The notes under the pieces: model-generated | Told to the model about the DNA's origin: nothing | The model's database searches: none | The model's input: the letters and a program-made list of their open reading frames with translations, nothing else | NCBI GenBank assembly: GCA_943789135.1 | Contig: CALSSY010000010.1 | Location: forward strand, 41,853 to 105,852 | From: an uncultured Bacteroidia bacterium | GTDB lineage: Bacteria > Bacteroidota > Bacteroidia > NS11-12g > UBA955 | DNA length: 64,000 nucleotides | Direction: 5' to 3' | Position numbers and translations under genes: made by a program | Shown here: positions 8,871 through 18,564 of the stretch, in pieces | How positions within the stretch are numbered: position 1 is the stretch's first letter | How the letters are laid out: each line of letters begins with the position of its first letter

Positions 8871-9860
8871 ATGAAAAAAATCTTCTTAGCCCTGACAGCC
8901 GTGAGCTTATTAGCTACTATGAATAGCTGTAAAGACGACGATCCAATTGATGGTGGAAATTCAGGACCACTAACCGTTGAGCAAAAACAAAGAGCCTTGG
9001 TTTCTTATGTTGGTCACTCGTCAGTTTACGGCCCTGCAGGTTCTGATGCCGCTGTAAACCTTCCTATTTACAACGATGTTGTTGCAAACTCAAACACCAA
9101 TGAAATCGTTGGATTGAACTACCAAGCGGCTATCGTAGCTAACAATCAAGCGCTTTTCCCGTATTTACAGCCCTTCTTTTACAAGGCCAATAACGATACT
9201 CCTTTTGTAAGCCTAATCAATAATGGTTTATTGACTCATATGAATCCCCCAACCACAGGTTACCCAATTAACTTCTTTTATGCTGCTGGAAATAATATGG
9301 GAAGTACAGCTACTAAAAACGACATCTTAAGCTACGCTAACGGTTATGTTTCTAACACTCCTGAAGTGGGAGTTGCTGTGAAATCGTCTTCATCTGGAAA
9401 CAACATCAATATTACGTACAAAGCCAAAGCATTTGCTCCAGAAGCGGGTGCAGAGTACTATATTTCTTTGTTGGTTGTGGAAAAGAATGGTGAAACCCGT
9501 CAGGCAGTAGATGCGAGCATATTTAACAAAATCGCTACTAGAAACATTCTTAGAACCAGTGGAATTACGGCTACTTCTACTTCTGGCTTAAAAACGCCAG
9601 TTGCAGGTTTACCACAAACTGGTTACAGCGGAATCAGTCCTATATTTGGAACTTCAGCAGCCACAAATGCAGAGGTTGAAAATACAGTAAGCGTAACCTA
9701 TAAAGGACTAACCTCTGATTGGATTACCGCTTTTGGTGAAAACTTCTCTAATTGGCAATATAATGCATCAAATACTGGTGTAATTGCGATAATTTGGAAG
9801 TGGTATCCAAACGATATGAAAGCATATTACTCTAACTGCGCATTTGCTAACGTGAACTAA
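8871..9860 (+). CDS. Lipoprotein, probably Omp28-related but lacking the usual cysteines
   Basis: 329 residues with a lipoprotein signal (MKKIFLALTAVSLLATMNSC) and an acidic stretch after the Cys, as in Bacteroidota surface lipoproteins. The following text, QRALVSYVGHSSVYGPAG, is laid out like the start of Omp28-related outer-membrane proteins (ED-x-TGH-xC-xx-CP), but Ser and Gly stand where the two Cys would be. A TTGYPINFF stretch matches the position of the cis-Pro strand of a thioredoxin fold. Family assignment is my inference from this pattern, so it could also be an unrelated lipoprotein. It is monocistronic, with a strong terminator directly after it. Confidence 0.6.
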   Translation: MKKIFLALTAVSLLATMNSCKDDDPIDGGNSGPLTVEQKQRALVSYVGHSSVYGPAGSDAAVNLPIYNDVVANSNTNEIVGLNYQAAIVANNQALFPYLQPFFYKANNDTPFVSLINNGLLTHMNPPTTGYPINFFYAAGNNMGSTATKNDILSYANGYVSNTPEVGVAVKSSSSGNNINITYKAKAFAPEAGAEYYISLLVVEKNGETRQAVDASIFNKIATRNILRTSGITATSTSGLKTPVAGLPQTGYSGISPIFGTSAATNAEVENTVSVTYKGLTSDWITAFGENFSNWQYNASNTGVIAIIWKWYPNDMKAYYSNCAFANVN

Positions 9861-9880
9861 AATTTGTTTCACGGATATGA

Positions 9881-9917
9881 AAAATGGCCGGCTTTACAAG
9901 CCGGCCATTTTTTTTTT
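9881..9917 (+). terminator. Rho-independent terminator after the Omp28-like gene
   Basis: AAAATGGCCGGCTT with a short loop pairs with AAGCCGGCCATTTT and is followed by a long T run. The stem is GC-rich with at least 10 pairs. Confidence 0.93.
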
Positions 9918-10014
9918 GCTTTAACCAATATCAATTCAAGATTGCTCTCGTAGACAATGATTCCATTATGGGGTACGTTAAGAACCACCCAATTTGTACA
10001 TCAATTTTTAAGGG

Positions 10015-10794
10015 TTAACGATTTTTAAATTCTGGTTTGCGTTTTTCAATAAAAGCATTCATCCCTTCTTTCTGGTCTTCGGTTGCGAAAAGCATATAGA
10101 AATTCTTTCTTTCAAAAAACAATCCCTCTTGAAGTCCAGAATCAAAGGCTTTCAATACACTTTCTTTGGCCAATTGAACTGCAATAGGAGATTTTTCCGC
10201 TATTTTTTGGGCCAATTTTATTGCCTCATCTAAATATAATTCAACCGGAACAACTTTATTAATTAGTCCGGCCTCTTTAGCTTCTTGAGCGGAAATAAAA
10301 TTACCCGTTAATACCATTTCCATGGCACGAGCTTTTCCCACTGCACGTGTTAAACGCTGTGTACCTCCTGCGCCCGGCATTACACCAATATTAATTTCAG
10401 GCTGTCCAAACTGAGCCGTTTCACTCGCAACTATCATATCGCAAAGCATAGTCAACTCACAACCACCGCCCAATGCAAAACCACTTACCGCAGCAATTAT
10501 GGGCTTTTTGGTTCTGCGAATGCTATCCCAAGTACTGAACTGATCAATTTGCAACATATCCACTGCCGTTCTTCCCGCCATTTGCTTGATATCTGCTCCA
10601 GCAGCAAAAGCCCTTTCATTTCCATGGATCACAATAGCACGTATATTTTCATCTGCATCAAAAGTCTCCAGTGCATGCCTAATTTCCCCCATTAACTGAA
10701 GATTCAAGGCATTTAATTCTTTAGGACGATTGAGTTGGATGGTCGCCACAAAGGGGACAACTTGCGGATTGACAAGGATAAATTCGTACGACAT
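10015..10794 (-). CDS. Enoyl-CoA hydratase / crotonase family
   Basis: 259 residues, full length for a crotonase. It hydrates 2-trans-enoyl-CoA thioesters in fatty-acid or amino-acid breakdown. The oxyanion-hole segments are AFAAGADIKQM and ALGGGCELTMLCDM, and the catalytic Glu positions are in GGGCEL and FGQPEINIGVMPG, followed by GGTQRLTR. The C-terminus has the EKRKPEF ending common to short-chain hydratases (EchA/PaaF type). It stands alone, between the Omp28-like terminator and the PAP2 gene, which is 33 bases upstream on the same strand. Confidence 0.92.
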   Translation of the reverse strand: MSYEFILVNPQVVPFVATIQLNRPKELNALNLQLMGEIRHALETFDADENIRAIVIHGNERAFAAGADIKQMAGRTAVDMLQIDQFSTWDSIRRTKKPIIAAVSGFALGGGCELTMLCDMIVASETAQFGQPEINIGVMPGAGGTQRLTRAVGKARAMEMVLTGNFISAQEAKEAGLINKVVPVELYLDEAIKLAQKIAEKSPIAVQLAKESVLKAFDSGLQEGLFFERKNFYMLFATEDQKEGMNAFIEKRKPEFKNR

Positions 10795-10827
10795 ATTACA
10801 AAATTACATTAATTACTCCGGATGAAA

Positions 10828-11418
10828 TTAGTTTTGGGGCTTAACCTTTAAATAGAGCAGCCACATACCGTGACCAATCAGCGCGCCTAGAACACCTCCA
10901 CAAAAAACATCACCGACATAATGTCGACCAAGATATACCCGTGAATATGATATCCAAAATGCAACAAATATGGATATCCAAAATGCTATTTTTTGGGACT
11001 TATTATACGAAAATTTCACATCCTTTCGATAAAAAACCATCATAACTAACAAAGGATATACCGCAAAAGCATTGGCCGCATGAGAACTAACAAATCCATA
11101 TTTCCCCCCTGGCATACCCGCAGGAGTTCTCGGATTCAATTGCACCTCAAAAGCAGGCCGAACGCGTTTAAAACCGGGCTTGAAAACCTTTGAACTTATT
11201 CCATCTGCCAATCCAAAGGCTATTAAAGCAATAATAATAGGTATATAAGCCTTTGACTGAAACTTTTTGACCAATTGAAATATTGCCCAAACATAAAAAG
11301 GGATAAATGTTAATGAGCTACTCAATACCTTCATTAAAGGATCTAATTCTTCAAAGGCCCAATTTTGATTAATTAGGACAAACAATTGATCGTCTAATGC
11401 CGATAGCTGCTCTAACAT
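10828..11418 (-). CDS. Membrane-bound PAP2 family phosphatase
   Basis: 196 residues with five or six hydrophobic segments. The three phosphatase motifs are complete: KVFKPGFKRVRP (KxxxxxxRP), the SSHAANAFA (PSGH-like) motif with SSHA in place of PSGH, and SRVYLGRHYVGDV (SRxxxxxHxxxD). Members dephosphorylate undecaprenyl-PP, phosphatidylglycerol-P or related lipids at the membrane surface; the substrate here is unknown. Its ATG overlaps the methyltransferase stop in a TAATG, so the pair is coupled. Confidence 0.9.
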   Translation of the reverse strand: MLEQLSALDDQLFVLINQNWAFEELDPLMKVLSSSLTFIPFYVWAIFQLVKKFQSKAYIPIIIALIAFGLADGISSKVFKPGFKRVRPAFEVQLNPRTPAGMPGGKYGFVSSHAANAFAVYPLLVMMVFYRKDVKFSYNKSQKIAFWISIFVAFWISYSRVYLGRHYVGDVFCGGVLGALIGHGMWLLYLKVKPQN

Positions 11419-12155
11419 TATTTTTCTGAAACCAATATAATTCTTGGAGAACTACTTGCTTCGTATGGATCAAGCTCATAGGCACCAAATTCTGCAACCA
11501 CTTTCAATCCGGCTTCTTCGTGAATCGCCTTTAGCTCATCAATTGAATACACCTTCACCCTTTCTTGAAACTTCTTTTTCTCTCCGTTTTCTATAACCTC
11601 AATATCTTTAACGATATAGCCATTGTCAAGATATTTCTTCCAATGAAAGCTCAATTCACCGGTATCTTTTTCTCCTTCTTCGGGCAAATTCGCCATAACC
11701 GCCTCTGCATTTATATAATCTTGAACAAACTGCCCCCCCGCTAATAACGCTTTCGAAACATTTTTCAAACTTTTCACATCTTCTTCCCTAGAGTTGAAAT
11801 ATCCAAAACTCGTAAAAATATTAAAAATGGCATCGAACTTTCCATATTTCGTAAGTGATTTTCGCATATCATGGATATCGAAAACCATTTCTTCTGACTC
11901 GTAAATTTTAGCTTCTTCTATACTGTTTTTGGATAAGTCAATACCTACGACTTCCAAGCCATGCTTTTGCAATTCTCGACTGTGCCTGCCTTTGCCACAA
12001 GCCAAATCCAACACACGCTCCCCCGCCCTGAGTTCGAGATACATAACCATAGTGGCAATAAAAACACGAGCTTCTTCTTCATCTCGATGCTGGTATAATT
12101 CATGGTAATAGTTTGTGTCAAACCAAGTTTCAAACCAATTATCTGTTGTTGCCAT
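11418..12155 (-). CDS. Class I SAM-dependent methyltransferase
   Basis: 245 residues from the ATG at 12155 (MATTDNWFETWFD); an in-frame start at 12197 adds 14 unconvincing residues. Motif I VLDLACGKGRHS binds S-adenosylmethionine, GIDLS is motif II, and FDAIFNIFTSFGYF is the post-I/motif III region. This is the ubiE/small-molecule branch (COG2226-like), in which the FTSFGYF text is frequent in Bacteroidota. Acceptor unknown. It is followed without gap by the PAP2 phosphatase gene. Confidence 0.85.
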   Translation of the reverse strand: MATTDNWFETWFDTNYYHELYQHRDEEEARVFIATMVMYLELRAGERVLDLACGKGRHSRELQKHGLEVVGIDLSKNSIEEAKIYESEEMVFDIHDMRKSLTKYGKFDAIFNIFTSFGYFNSREEDVKSLKNVSKALLAGGQFVQDYINAEAVMANLPEEGEKDTGELSFHWKKYLDNGYIVKDIEVIENGEKKKFQERVKVYSIDELKAIHEEAGLKVVAEFGAYELDPYEASSSPRIILVSEK

Positions 12156-12197
12156 AATATTTCTTTTAGGTGCATCCCCTACTTTATAGGTATACAT

Positions 12198-12482
12198 CCG
12201 CTTTATAGGTGTGATTAAGAATCAAAAAGATTTTCTACCAAAAATGAGTGATTAAGGCGATTCTTTATTATTGATTCTTCCTCAAAAATATAAAAGTAAT
12301 TGAAGAGGCGAAAGAAATAGTTCAAAACAGTCAATAAAAATGAAATTATTGCAAAAACCCAAAAAACTGATTCAAATAAAAACCCAATACATCTTTGTGG
12401 AATCCTCGGTTGTATCGGATATATGGAAATAAAAAGATCCGTTCAGCCTAATCCTTAAAATGAATTAATCCTTAATTTCCCC
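12198..12482. other. AT-rich divergent intergenic region
   Basis: About 300 bases between the divergent methyltransferase and outer-membrane protein genes. I see no ORF with coding character, no RNA structure and no clear repeat; only the -7 element at its right end stands out. Confidence 0.5.
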
Positions 12483-12490
12483 TAAATTTG
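12483..12490 (+). promoter_or_regulatory. -7 element TAAATTTG for the outer-membrane protein gene
   Basis: Exact TAnnTTTG match ending 14 bases before the ATG at 12505, which is the right place for a transcript with a very short leader. Confidence 0.6.
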
Positions 12491-12504
12491 TTGAACAATA
12501 CACT

Positions 12505-13371
12505 ATGAAAACTACCTTGTTAAAAGCAATGATGATCTTGGCTCTTTTAGGCTTGATGAATGGAATTTACGCACAATCGGATACGATATTAGTTGATGAG
12601 ATGGAATACCCCACCATTATTGAGGAAGCTACGGAAGTAGAAGCCGAATCAGAATTTGAAGCCGGCCCTGTAGAACCCGATTTTTATGAAGGTTTCCAAT
12701 ATGAAAAACCCAAACCTAAAAAATACAACTTCCAAACTCGTTTTGGATTAGGTTTTGTAAGTTTAAATAATGCATTAAATGCCGTAGAGCCTGGTGGTAC
12801 CGCTATCGGAAGATATTTGCCATCCGCGAAATTTTTAACTTCTAATATTTCAAACTTTGAAATCTCTTTAGGTAAAAACTTAAGCCAAGGCCTGTATCGT
12901 TTTTGGTTCGGTGTTGGTATTGAAAATGAATATTTTACATTTGAAGACGCTAGCGTGCGCCTTTCAACCAGAAGCGATTCCTTTAGTCATTACAGCGTCG
13001 ACCCAAACGGCATTCCTCAGTTTGGAAAAGATGAGAACACCAAATCTTCTTCATTGAATTATACGACCATTAGTTTTCCGCTTGCTATCGGCTTCCAAGA
13101 CAAACAGCGCAGACCTTCATATAAAATACAAGTAGGTGCGTATCTAGGTTACCGATTCGAAACAAAATCTGTAATCAAATATGAAGACAATACCACGGTG
13201 ACCATAAAGGGTGATTTCCATATGAATCCTATTATTGTTGATCCTTACGTAAGTATCCAATTCAAGAAATTTGGATTTTTTGGGCGCACCAGTTTAATGC
13301 CTTTATTGAAAAATGTAGGTCTCGGCAACGAACAAACCAGGAATGCCTTTGGACTTTTCATTGGCGTTTAA
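12505..13371 (+). CDS. Outer-membrane beta-barrel protein, unknown function
   Basis: 288 residues with a signal peptide (MKTTLLKAMMILALLGLMNG, cleaved near YAQS). An acidic linker (residues ~30-60, many Glu) precedes alternating hydrophobic/polar strands such as NFQTRFGLGFVSLN and IQVGAYLGYRF, ending in FGLFIGV, which resembles a porin-like barrel of about 8-10 strands. It fits PorT/OmpW-like small barrel families of Bacteroidota, but no family is certain. Monocistronic, with its own -7 element. Confidence 0.7.
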   Translation: MKTTLLKAMMILALLGLMNGIYAQSDTILVDEMEYPTIIEEATEVEAESEFEAGPVEPDFYEGFQYEKPKPKKYNFQTRFGLGFVSLNNALNAVEPGGTAIGRYLPSAKFLTSNISNFEISLGKNLSQGLYRFWFGVGIENEYFTFEDASVRLSTRSDSFSHYSVDPNGIPQFGKDENTKSSSLNYTTISFPLAIGFQDKQRRPSYKIQVGAYLGYRFETKSVIKYEDNTTVTIKGDFHMNPIIVDPYVSIQFKKFGFFGRTSLMPLLKNVGLGNEQTRNAFGLFIGV

Positions 13372-13463
13372 AAAATTTATTTGATCGATGGCTGAAGGAT
13401 TACCTTTCAGCGCATAAATATTAAGATTCCTAGAGCATTACCGCTGCGTTGACTTGATTTGTG

Positions 13464-13471
13464 TAAATTTG
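13464..13471 (+). promoter_or_regulatory. -7 element TAAATTTG for menB
   Basis: Exact TAnnTTTG, 7 bases before the menB ATG at 13479. The start of the transcript would lie at or next to the start codon. Confidence 0.65.
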
Positions 13472-13478
13472 CAACACT

Positions 13479-14300
13479 ATGAGTCAACGCAATTGGACCA
13501 CCATTAAAGAATATTCGGATATCCATTTTGATTTCTTCGAAGGCATTGCTAAAATAACCATCAACAGACCTGAAGTTTATAACGCATTTAGACCGCAAAC
13601 GGTGAATGACATGTTGGATGCTTTCGATCATTGTCGAGAAAATCCTAAGATTTCTGTGGTTATCCTTACCGGAATTGGCGATAAAGCTTTTTGTTCCGGC
13701 GGAGATCAAAACGTAAAAGGAATTGGGGGTTATGTCGATGATTCCGGCGTTCCAAGATTGAATGTCCTGGATTTACATAAAAAAATAAGATCTCTACCTA
13801 AGCCTGTAATTGCAATGGTGAACGGCTATGCCATTGGCGGTGGACATGTATTACACGTAGTATGCGACTTATCCATAGCTGCTGAAGGCGCTAAATTCGG
13901 GCAAACCGGTCCAAAAGTAGGTAGTTTCGATGGTGGATTTGGTAGTAGTTATTTGGCGAGACACGTAGGACAGAAAAAAGCCCGAGAAATTTGGTTCTTA
14001 TGCAGACAATATACGGCCGAAGAATGTGAAAAAATGGGCTTGGTAAATAAAGTGGTTCCTTTGGCTCAGTTAGAAGACGAAACCGTGGATTGGTGCATGA
14101 CCATCATGGAACACAGTCCTATGGCCATTCGGATGTTGAAACGTGCTTTCAATGCTGAATTAGACGGACAACACGGATTGATGGAGCTAGCAGGTGATGC
14201 CACATTGTTGTATTATCTAACCGAAGAGGCACAAGAAGGGAAACATGCGTTTTTAGAAAAACGAAAGCCTGATTTTCAGCAATTCCCGAAATTCCCTTAA
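13479..14300 (+). CDS. menB: 1,4-dihydroxy-2-naphthoyl-CoA synthase
   Basis: MenB closes the naphthoquinol ring from o-succinylbenzoyl-CoA in menaquinone synthesis. 273 residues, full length. Diagnostic text includes [28 protein letters not shown], and [16 protein letters not shown], then [14 protein letters not shown] with the family's bicarbonate-site Asp, and FLEKRKPDF near the end. No other men gene is adjacent. It supports menaquinone as the quinone used by the sdhCAB complex further along. Confidence 0.96.
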   Translation: MSQRNWTTIKEYSDIHFDFFEGIAKITINRPEVYNAFRPQTVNDMLDAFDHCRENPKISVVILTGIGDKAFCSGGDQNVKGIGGYVDDSGVPRLNVLDLHKKIRSLPKPVIAMVNGYAIGGGHVLHVVCDLSIAAEGAKFGQTGPKVGSFDGGFGSSYLARHVGQKKAREIWFLCRQYTAEECEKMGLVNKVVPLAQLEDETVDWCMTIMEHSPMAIRMLKRAFNAELDGQHGLMELAGDATLLYYLTEEAQEGKHAFLEKRKPDFQQFPKFP

Positions 14301-14303
14301 AAA

Positions 14304-14365
14304 GTGTAGAGTTTAGTATTTAGGATATATAGTGTAACATTCTATAAACTCTGCACCTTACACTA
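14304..14365. repeat. Two interleaved inverted repeats between convergent genes
   Basis: Arm A GTGTAGAGTTTA (14304-14315) is the reverse complement, with one mismatch, of TAAACTCTGCAC (14345-14356). Arm B TAGTGTAA (14330-14337) is the exact reverse complement of TTACACTA (14358-14365). The order A-B-A'-B' cannot fold as simple nested hairpins. It may serve as a bidirectional terminator for menB and the opposing gene. Confidence 0.55.
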
Positions 14366-14366
14366 T

Positions 14367-15114
14367 TTAAAACAGATAGGAGATTCCAATTCCTCCGTGG
14401 AAAATACGTCCCCATTGCAATGGCTGAAGCACCATTGAATGAACAATCGCTTCATGATCCGATTTATCCGTACCATCTTCGAAATAGGCAATGCTAGCAT
14501 TACCCGTATTGAAAAGATTGAAGCCGATACCCATGTGATAATCCCAACATAATTTATCGAAAAGCACCCTGCGATGTCCCCATTGAAACGCCATGCTCAA
14601 GGCACTGAAGCCTTGCGTAATTTTAGGCAATTCTATGGACCTCCCTGACCATACTAGATTATCTGTTATTCCGACTGTAGAATAGGCAAATTCCAATCCA
14701 AAGAAATTACCAAAAGGCGCTATTGCACCGGTATTGTTATTGTACCAACGCGGTGCAATAAAAAATTCCGTTCAAGAATATCCTAAGGTGCCTCCAGATG
14801 GATTGGTAGTTGTCACTACCCATTGATCCTAATAGCACTAAATCGCTGTACAATGCATCGGCACCGCTAAACTCACCCGATCCAAAGCGCAACCCACCCC
14901 TCCAAGAAAAGTTTTTATTCCTCGATTTTTCGTAAGCTATTGATGTATGATTTTTAAGCCATGGACCATGTGCGGCTAATCCAGAAATATACCAGTTGGT
15001 AGAAACTTCTAGGACTTGTGTACTGCCCAAATATCCTGGATTACTTTGAGCCGATGAAAAGGCACTAATTAAGGCTGTGCTAACAAGCGCACTGAATTTT
15101 ATAATGTGATTCAT
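14367..15114 (-). CDS. Outer-membrane protein (acyloxyacyl/PagP-like barrel uncertain), split by one frameshift
   Basis: Two pieces of one protein: 15114-14737 starts with a signal peptide ending SSAQSNPG, and 14696-14367 gives the rest, ending GRIFHGGIGISYLF. Around 14760-14775 a one-base shift passes from FLNGIFYCT to the frame reading EFFIAPRWYNNNTGAIAP, after which the frame joins the second piece without a gap; one extra base explains it. The text is strand-rich and looks like a small outer-membrane barrel. No function recognised. The ATG overlaps the M48 protease stop (TAATG), so it belongs to the grpE-dnaJ-M48 strand set. Confidence 0.65.
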
Positions 15115-17417
15115 TACTTGAGTTGTTTGGCGTGTCTGATTTCGTAAAGGGTTTCGTAAACGTGGGCTTTGATGAAATCATTTTGCAATTTCACATTCCT
15201 GTTTTTCTCATAATTGAATACTAATTTACTGCTTTCGGTATTGAACACAACGGTATATTGTTTGGTGTAACCGTCGGTTTGTAGTTGAAAGTACAAATAA
15301 ACCGGCAAATAAGGGAAGAACATTATAGAGGTCATCAATCCATTTATATCTAGAGGTCTTTTATAAAGCACATAGTCATAACCGGTCCATGCGACTAAAG
15401 GTGTTCCGTAGTTTTCCATAACATCTGCAACGTATTGAGAGTAAAACAATATCATTTCGTTGGTATCGTTATTCAATCGCTCCATAATCCAATCGTTTAC
15501 CTGCGTAAATCGATTAACATCCTCCGTCTTCATATCGGCTTTCGCCTTATTTTCGAGAATATGCAAATCGTCTTTAGACACTCGAGCTACTTCCTTCCAT
15601 ATATTAGTTATTAATAATTTGGATTTCTCCTCTGCAAAGTAGTTGCGCTCATTATCGCTAAAATTACGACCGCTATATTGGGTAAGTCGAGGTTGCATTA
15701 AAACCAAACCGCTGTAGTCTGGATTGTTGCTTTCATATCGAATCTTGTTTTTTTCTTTCGCAATTTTGATCTGTTCGCGAGAGTCACGTTTACTCGCCAT
15801 TTCTGTAAAGTTTACAGCTGCCGCGTCAAATTCCGACTTCAATTTATTGGCTTCTGGCAACCCATATAAACTAGCAAGATAATAAGGTCCTTCTTGCTTT
15901 ACAGTAGTTGTAGTAGTAGATGTGCGTCTATTAGGACGAGACAGTAATGGATTGGCTGGCGTTTCTTCTATTTGCTTTATTTGTTTCTCCGCCGTATCCG
16001 ACGTTTGCGCGTTTTCATCAGTTGGTTTGAATGCCAAAAATGTTTTTATATCCAATAACGCTTTTTGCTGAATGATTTGTAGGCTTTGTTCCCATGTTTT
16101 TTTAATGAATGCATCATTGGGATATTTGGTGTATTCTAACCACAAGATACGCATGGCAAAAGCGGATAATTCTTTAGCCTCTAAGGTCTTTAGTCCTGCC
16201 GTGAGATTGCGCCACATCCCCCTGTTACTGCTAACTTCACAACCGTATTTCTCTAACTCATGACCTGCCAATTTATGATGCAATAATCCATAGATTGACA
16301 TGGCTTTAACACGGGAAACAAAAGGTGTATTGCCGTATAATATCTCAAAAATACGTGCTAGATAAAACGTTCTTCCATGATCCGCTCGTCTCATAAAAAG
16401 CAGAAGCAATTCATGTCTTGCAATTTTCTGCATTTCATCGAAAGATTCTTTCCCTACGATATAGATTTGCTTCCCGGACATATCCAGATTCGACACCCTG
16501 CCTTTTAAAGCTAGGATTCTCATATCGAGGTGTGGATGCGTTCTATTTTGGTCAATTAAATCTTTCTCGTCTGATTTTTTATTCTCAGCATCTGCCTTCT
16601 CAATTTCTTTATTGATTTTTTCTCTCAGCGCATCGGGGAATATATAATGTTCAGAAGCAAATGAATCTAAAGAAATTGGAGTTTCAAGAAATGGAAAGGC
16701 GCTGTATTTCAGCACTTCAAATCCATAAATTCCCTCCTCTAAATTATAATCGGTTTTTGAGATCATCTCATACCCCAAATCATCGGCCTCCAATTCTTGG
16801 TCTTTTGAAAACCTGTACAATTGTTCGAGTTTGGTTTCAAGCGCTTCACCATCCAAATTTTTCTTAGCATTGGCAACGTCTTTAAACGTTTGAAAAGAGT
16901 GTCTTTTTACATAGTGCTGAATTTCGTGTGCGAGGATTACGGCCAATTGAGCTTCGTTTTCAATTCTAGCTAATAACCCTATACTTACAAACACCAACCC
17001 ACCTGAAGTGGTATAGGCATTCGGTACGTGGGATCGCAATACATAAAATTGAAGTTTTTCAGAAAGTTCTGGATAGGATTCCAAAACTTTCAGTCCTACC
17101 TTTTCAACAAAGTTAGACATGGGTTCACCGTAAAGAATTTGCCCTCCGGTGAGTAATTCTTCTTCTACAAACCCAACTCGAATAGAATGTTCTTGTTCCA
17201 ATCGCTTGGTTTTGCGATCGGCAGATTTGCTTTTGATTTTTTTGATATTTTCTTGGACCGTAGACGTAGTACTCTTCTTGAGAGTAAGGGGAACTGGTCC
17301 TTGAGACTTTGCCGGTTTATATTGGGCAAAATCAATAGCTTGAGCAAAAGTTGGAATCGCGATAAAAAAACAGGCTGACCAACACAATTGCTTAATGAAA
17401 GCACGATGCATGTGCAA
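15114..17417 (-). CDS. Large periplasmic M48-family metalloprotease
   Basis: 767 residues with a signal peptide (cleavage near PTFAQA). The zinc site HEIQH is at about residues 164-168 with the third ligand in KDQELEADDLGYEM some 45 residues later, as in M48 (HtpX/BepA-like) proteases. The C-terminal ~450 residues are family-unusual, helical in the middle, with a low-complexity RRTSTTTTTVKQ linker near residue 500. BepA relatives handle outer-membrane protein assembly quality; a similar role is inferred from the coupled outer-membrane protein gene directly downstream and the chaperone genes upstream. An ATG two codons in (17411) is an equal start. Confidence 0.85.
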   Translation of the reverse strand: MHMHRAFIKQLCWSACFFIAIPTFAQAIDFAQYKPAKSQGPVPLTLKKSTTSTVQENIKKIKSKSADRKTKRLEQEHSIRVGFVEEELLTGGQILYGEPMSNFVEKVGLKVLESYPELSEKLQFYVLRSHVPNAYTTSGGLVFVSIGLLARIENEAQLAVILAHEIQHYVKRHSFQTFKDVANAKKNLDGEALETKLEQLYRFSKDQELEADDLGYEMISKTDYNLEEGIYGFEVLKYSAFPFLETPISLDSFASEHYIFPDALREKINKEIEKADAENKKSDEKDLIDQNRTHPHLDMRILALKGRVSNLDMSGKQIYIVGKESFDEMQKIARHELLLLFMRRADHGRTFYLARIFEILYGNTPFVSRVKAMSIYGLLHHKLAGHELEKYGCEVSSNRGMWRNLTAGLKTLEAKELSAFAMRILWLEYTKYPNDAFIKKTWEQSLQIIQQKALLDIKTFLAFKPTDENAQTSDTAEKQIKQIEETPANPLLSRPNRRTSTTTTTVKQEGPYYLASLYGLPEANKLKSEFDAAAVNFTEMASKRDSREQIKIAKEKNKIRYESNNPDYSGLVLMQPRLTQYSGRNFSDNERNYFAEEKSKLLITNIWKEVARVSKDDLHILENKAKADMKTEDVNRFTQVNDWIMERLNNDTNEMILFYSQYVADVMENYGTPLVAWTGYDYVLYKRPLDINGLMTSIMFFPYLPVYLYFQLQTDGYTKQYTVVFNTESSKLVFNYEKNRNVKLQNDFIKAHVYETLYEIRHAKQLK

Positions 17418-17452
17418 TAATAAACAAAAGTTAATCAGCCTCCTTTATGTGA

Positions 17453-18561
17453 TTAAAAAAAGTCCTTCATACGATCGAAGAATGATTTATTTTCTTCATC
17501 AGGGCGAAAGTTTTTACTCTCCTGAAGCTTCATTAATATATCTTTTTCTTCAGAACTCAACTTTTGAGGCACGTAAACATTGATAACCACGAGTTGGTCT
17601 CCGGTTCCATAGCCGTTCAAATCCGGAAATCCCTTTCCTTTTAATCGCAAAACCTTACCGGCTTGAGTTCCTGAATCAACTTTTATTTTAGCTTTGCCAT
17701 CCAAAGTTGGAACTTCAATACTTGCTCCCATAGCGGCCTCAGGAAAGCTCAACCACAAATTGTATAATACGTTGTTATTATCTCTTTTTAATTCTTCGTG
17801 AGGAACTTCTTCAATTAATACGATTAAATCTCCTGCCGCACCACCTGCGGGGCCTTCATTTCCTTTTCCTTGTACGCTTAATTGCATTCCATCGGCTACT
17901 CCTCCTGGAATCTTGATACTCGTTTCAAACTCCTGTGCGATTAACCCTTGCTCATTCGCCTCTTTTGGTTTGCTCTCTATAACTTTACCTAGCCTTGACA
18001 TACAGGACAAGCACTTTGGGTTGCCATCTGCCCCAAGAATGTATTGGTTACTTGTTTCACCACACCGCTTCCACCACAATGCCTACAGTTGCCAAATTTT
18101 ACATCTTGTGCGGCAACCATTCGGCGGTACTTGACTTTTTTCTCTACCCCATTGCGCATATCGGCAAGAGTGAGCTTCAATTTAATTCTGATATTGGAAC
18201 CTACAGTTCTTCGATTTCCTCTGCCGCGGCCTCCACCAAAGAAGGATCCGAAAATATTATCGTCTCCAAAGACATCTCCAAACTGGGAGAAGATATCATC
18301 CATACTGAAACCTCCGCCGCCAAATCCAGAACCACCGCTCATTCCAGCGTGTCCAAATTGATCGTAACGACTTTTTTTCTCAGGGTTGCTTAGTACATCA
18401 TACGCTTCGGCCGCTTCTTTGAATTTCTCTTCCGCATCCTTATCGTCTGGATTTTTATCAGGATGGTATTTTATCGCCAATTTGCGGTAAGCCTTTTTTA
18501 ACTCATCCGCCGTTGCGCTTTTTGAAACACCCAGTATATCGTAATAATCTCTTTTGCTCAT
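17453..18561 (-). CDS. dnaJ: Chaperone DnaJ, split by one frameshift
   Basis: Hsp40 co-chaperone for DnaK. The J domain has [16 protein letters not shown] and the essential HPD in [10 protein letters not shown] Gly-rich part ([17 protein letters not shown]) follows, then a zinc region with only two CxxCxGxG motifs, CRHCGGSG and CPVCQG-x-G; the first and fourth of the canonical four are absent. Near 17998-18002 the frame hits TAG right after CPVCQG, and adding one base restores [10 protein letters not shown] and the C-terminal domains ([16 protein letters not shown] to FFDRMKDFF). This is very likely a sequencing error. It starts 3 bases after grpE. Confidence 0.93.
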
Positions 18562-18564
18562 CTT

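Noticed and set aside
14367..15114. Two separate small genes
   Set aside because: The intervening bases in the second frame read EFFIAPRWYNNNTG in phase with the downstream part, so one frameshifted gene is the better reading.
17987..18393. Frames of 105-132 codons antisense to dnaJ
   Set aside because: They mirror the Gly-rich dnaJ segment and have no recognisable domain; dnaJ is clearly coding on the other strand.
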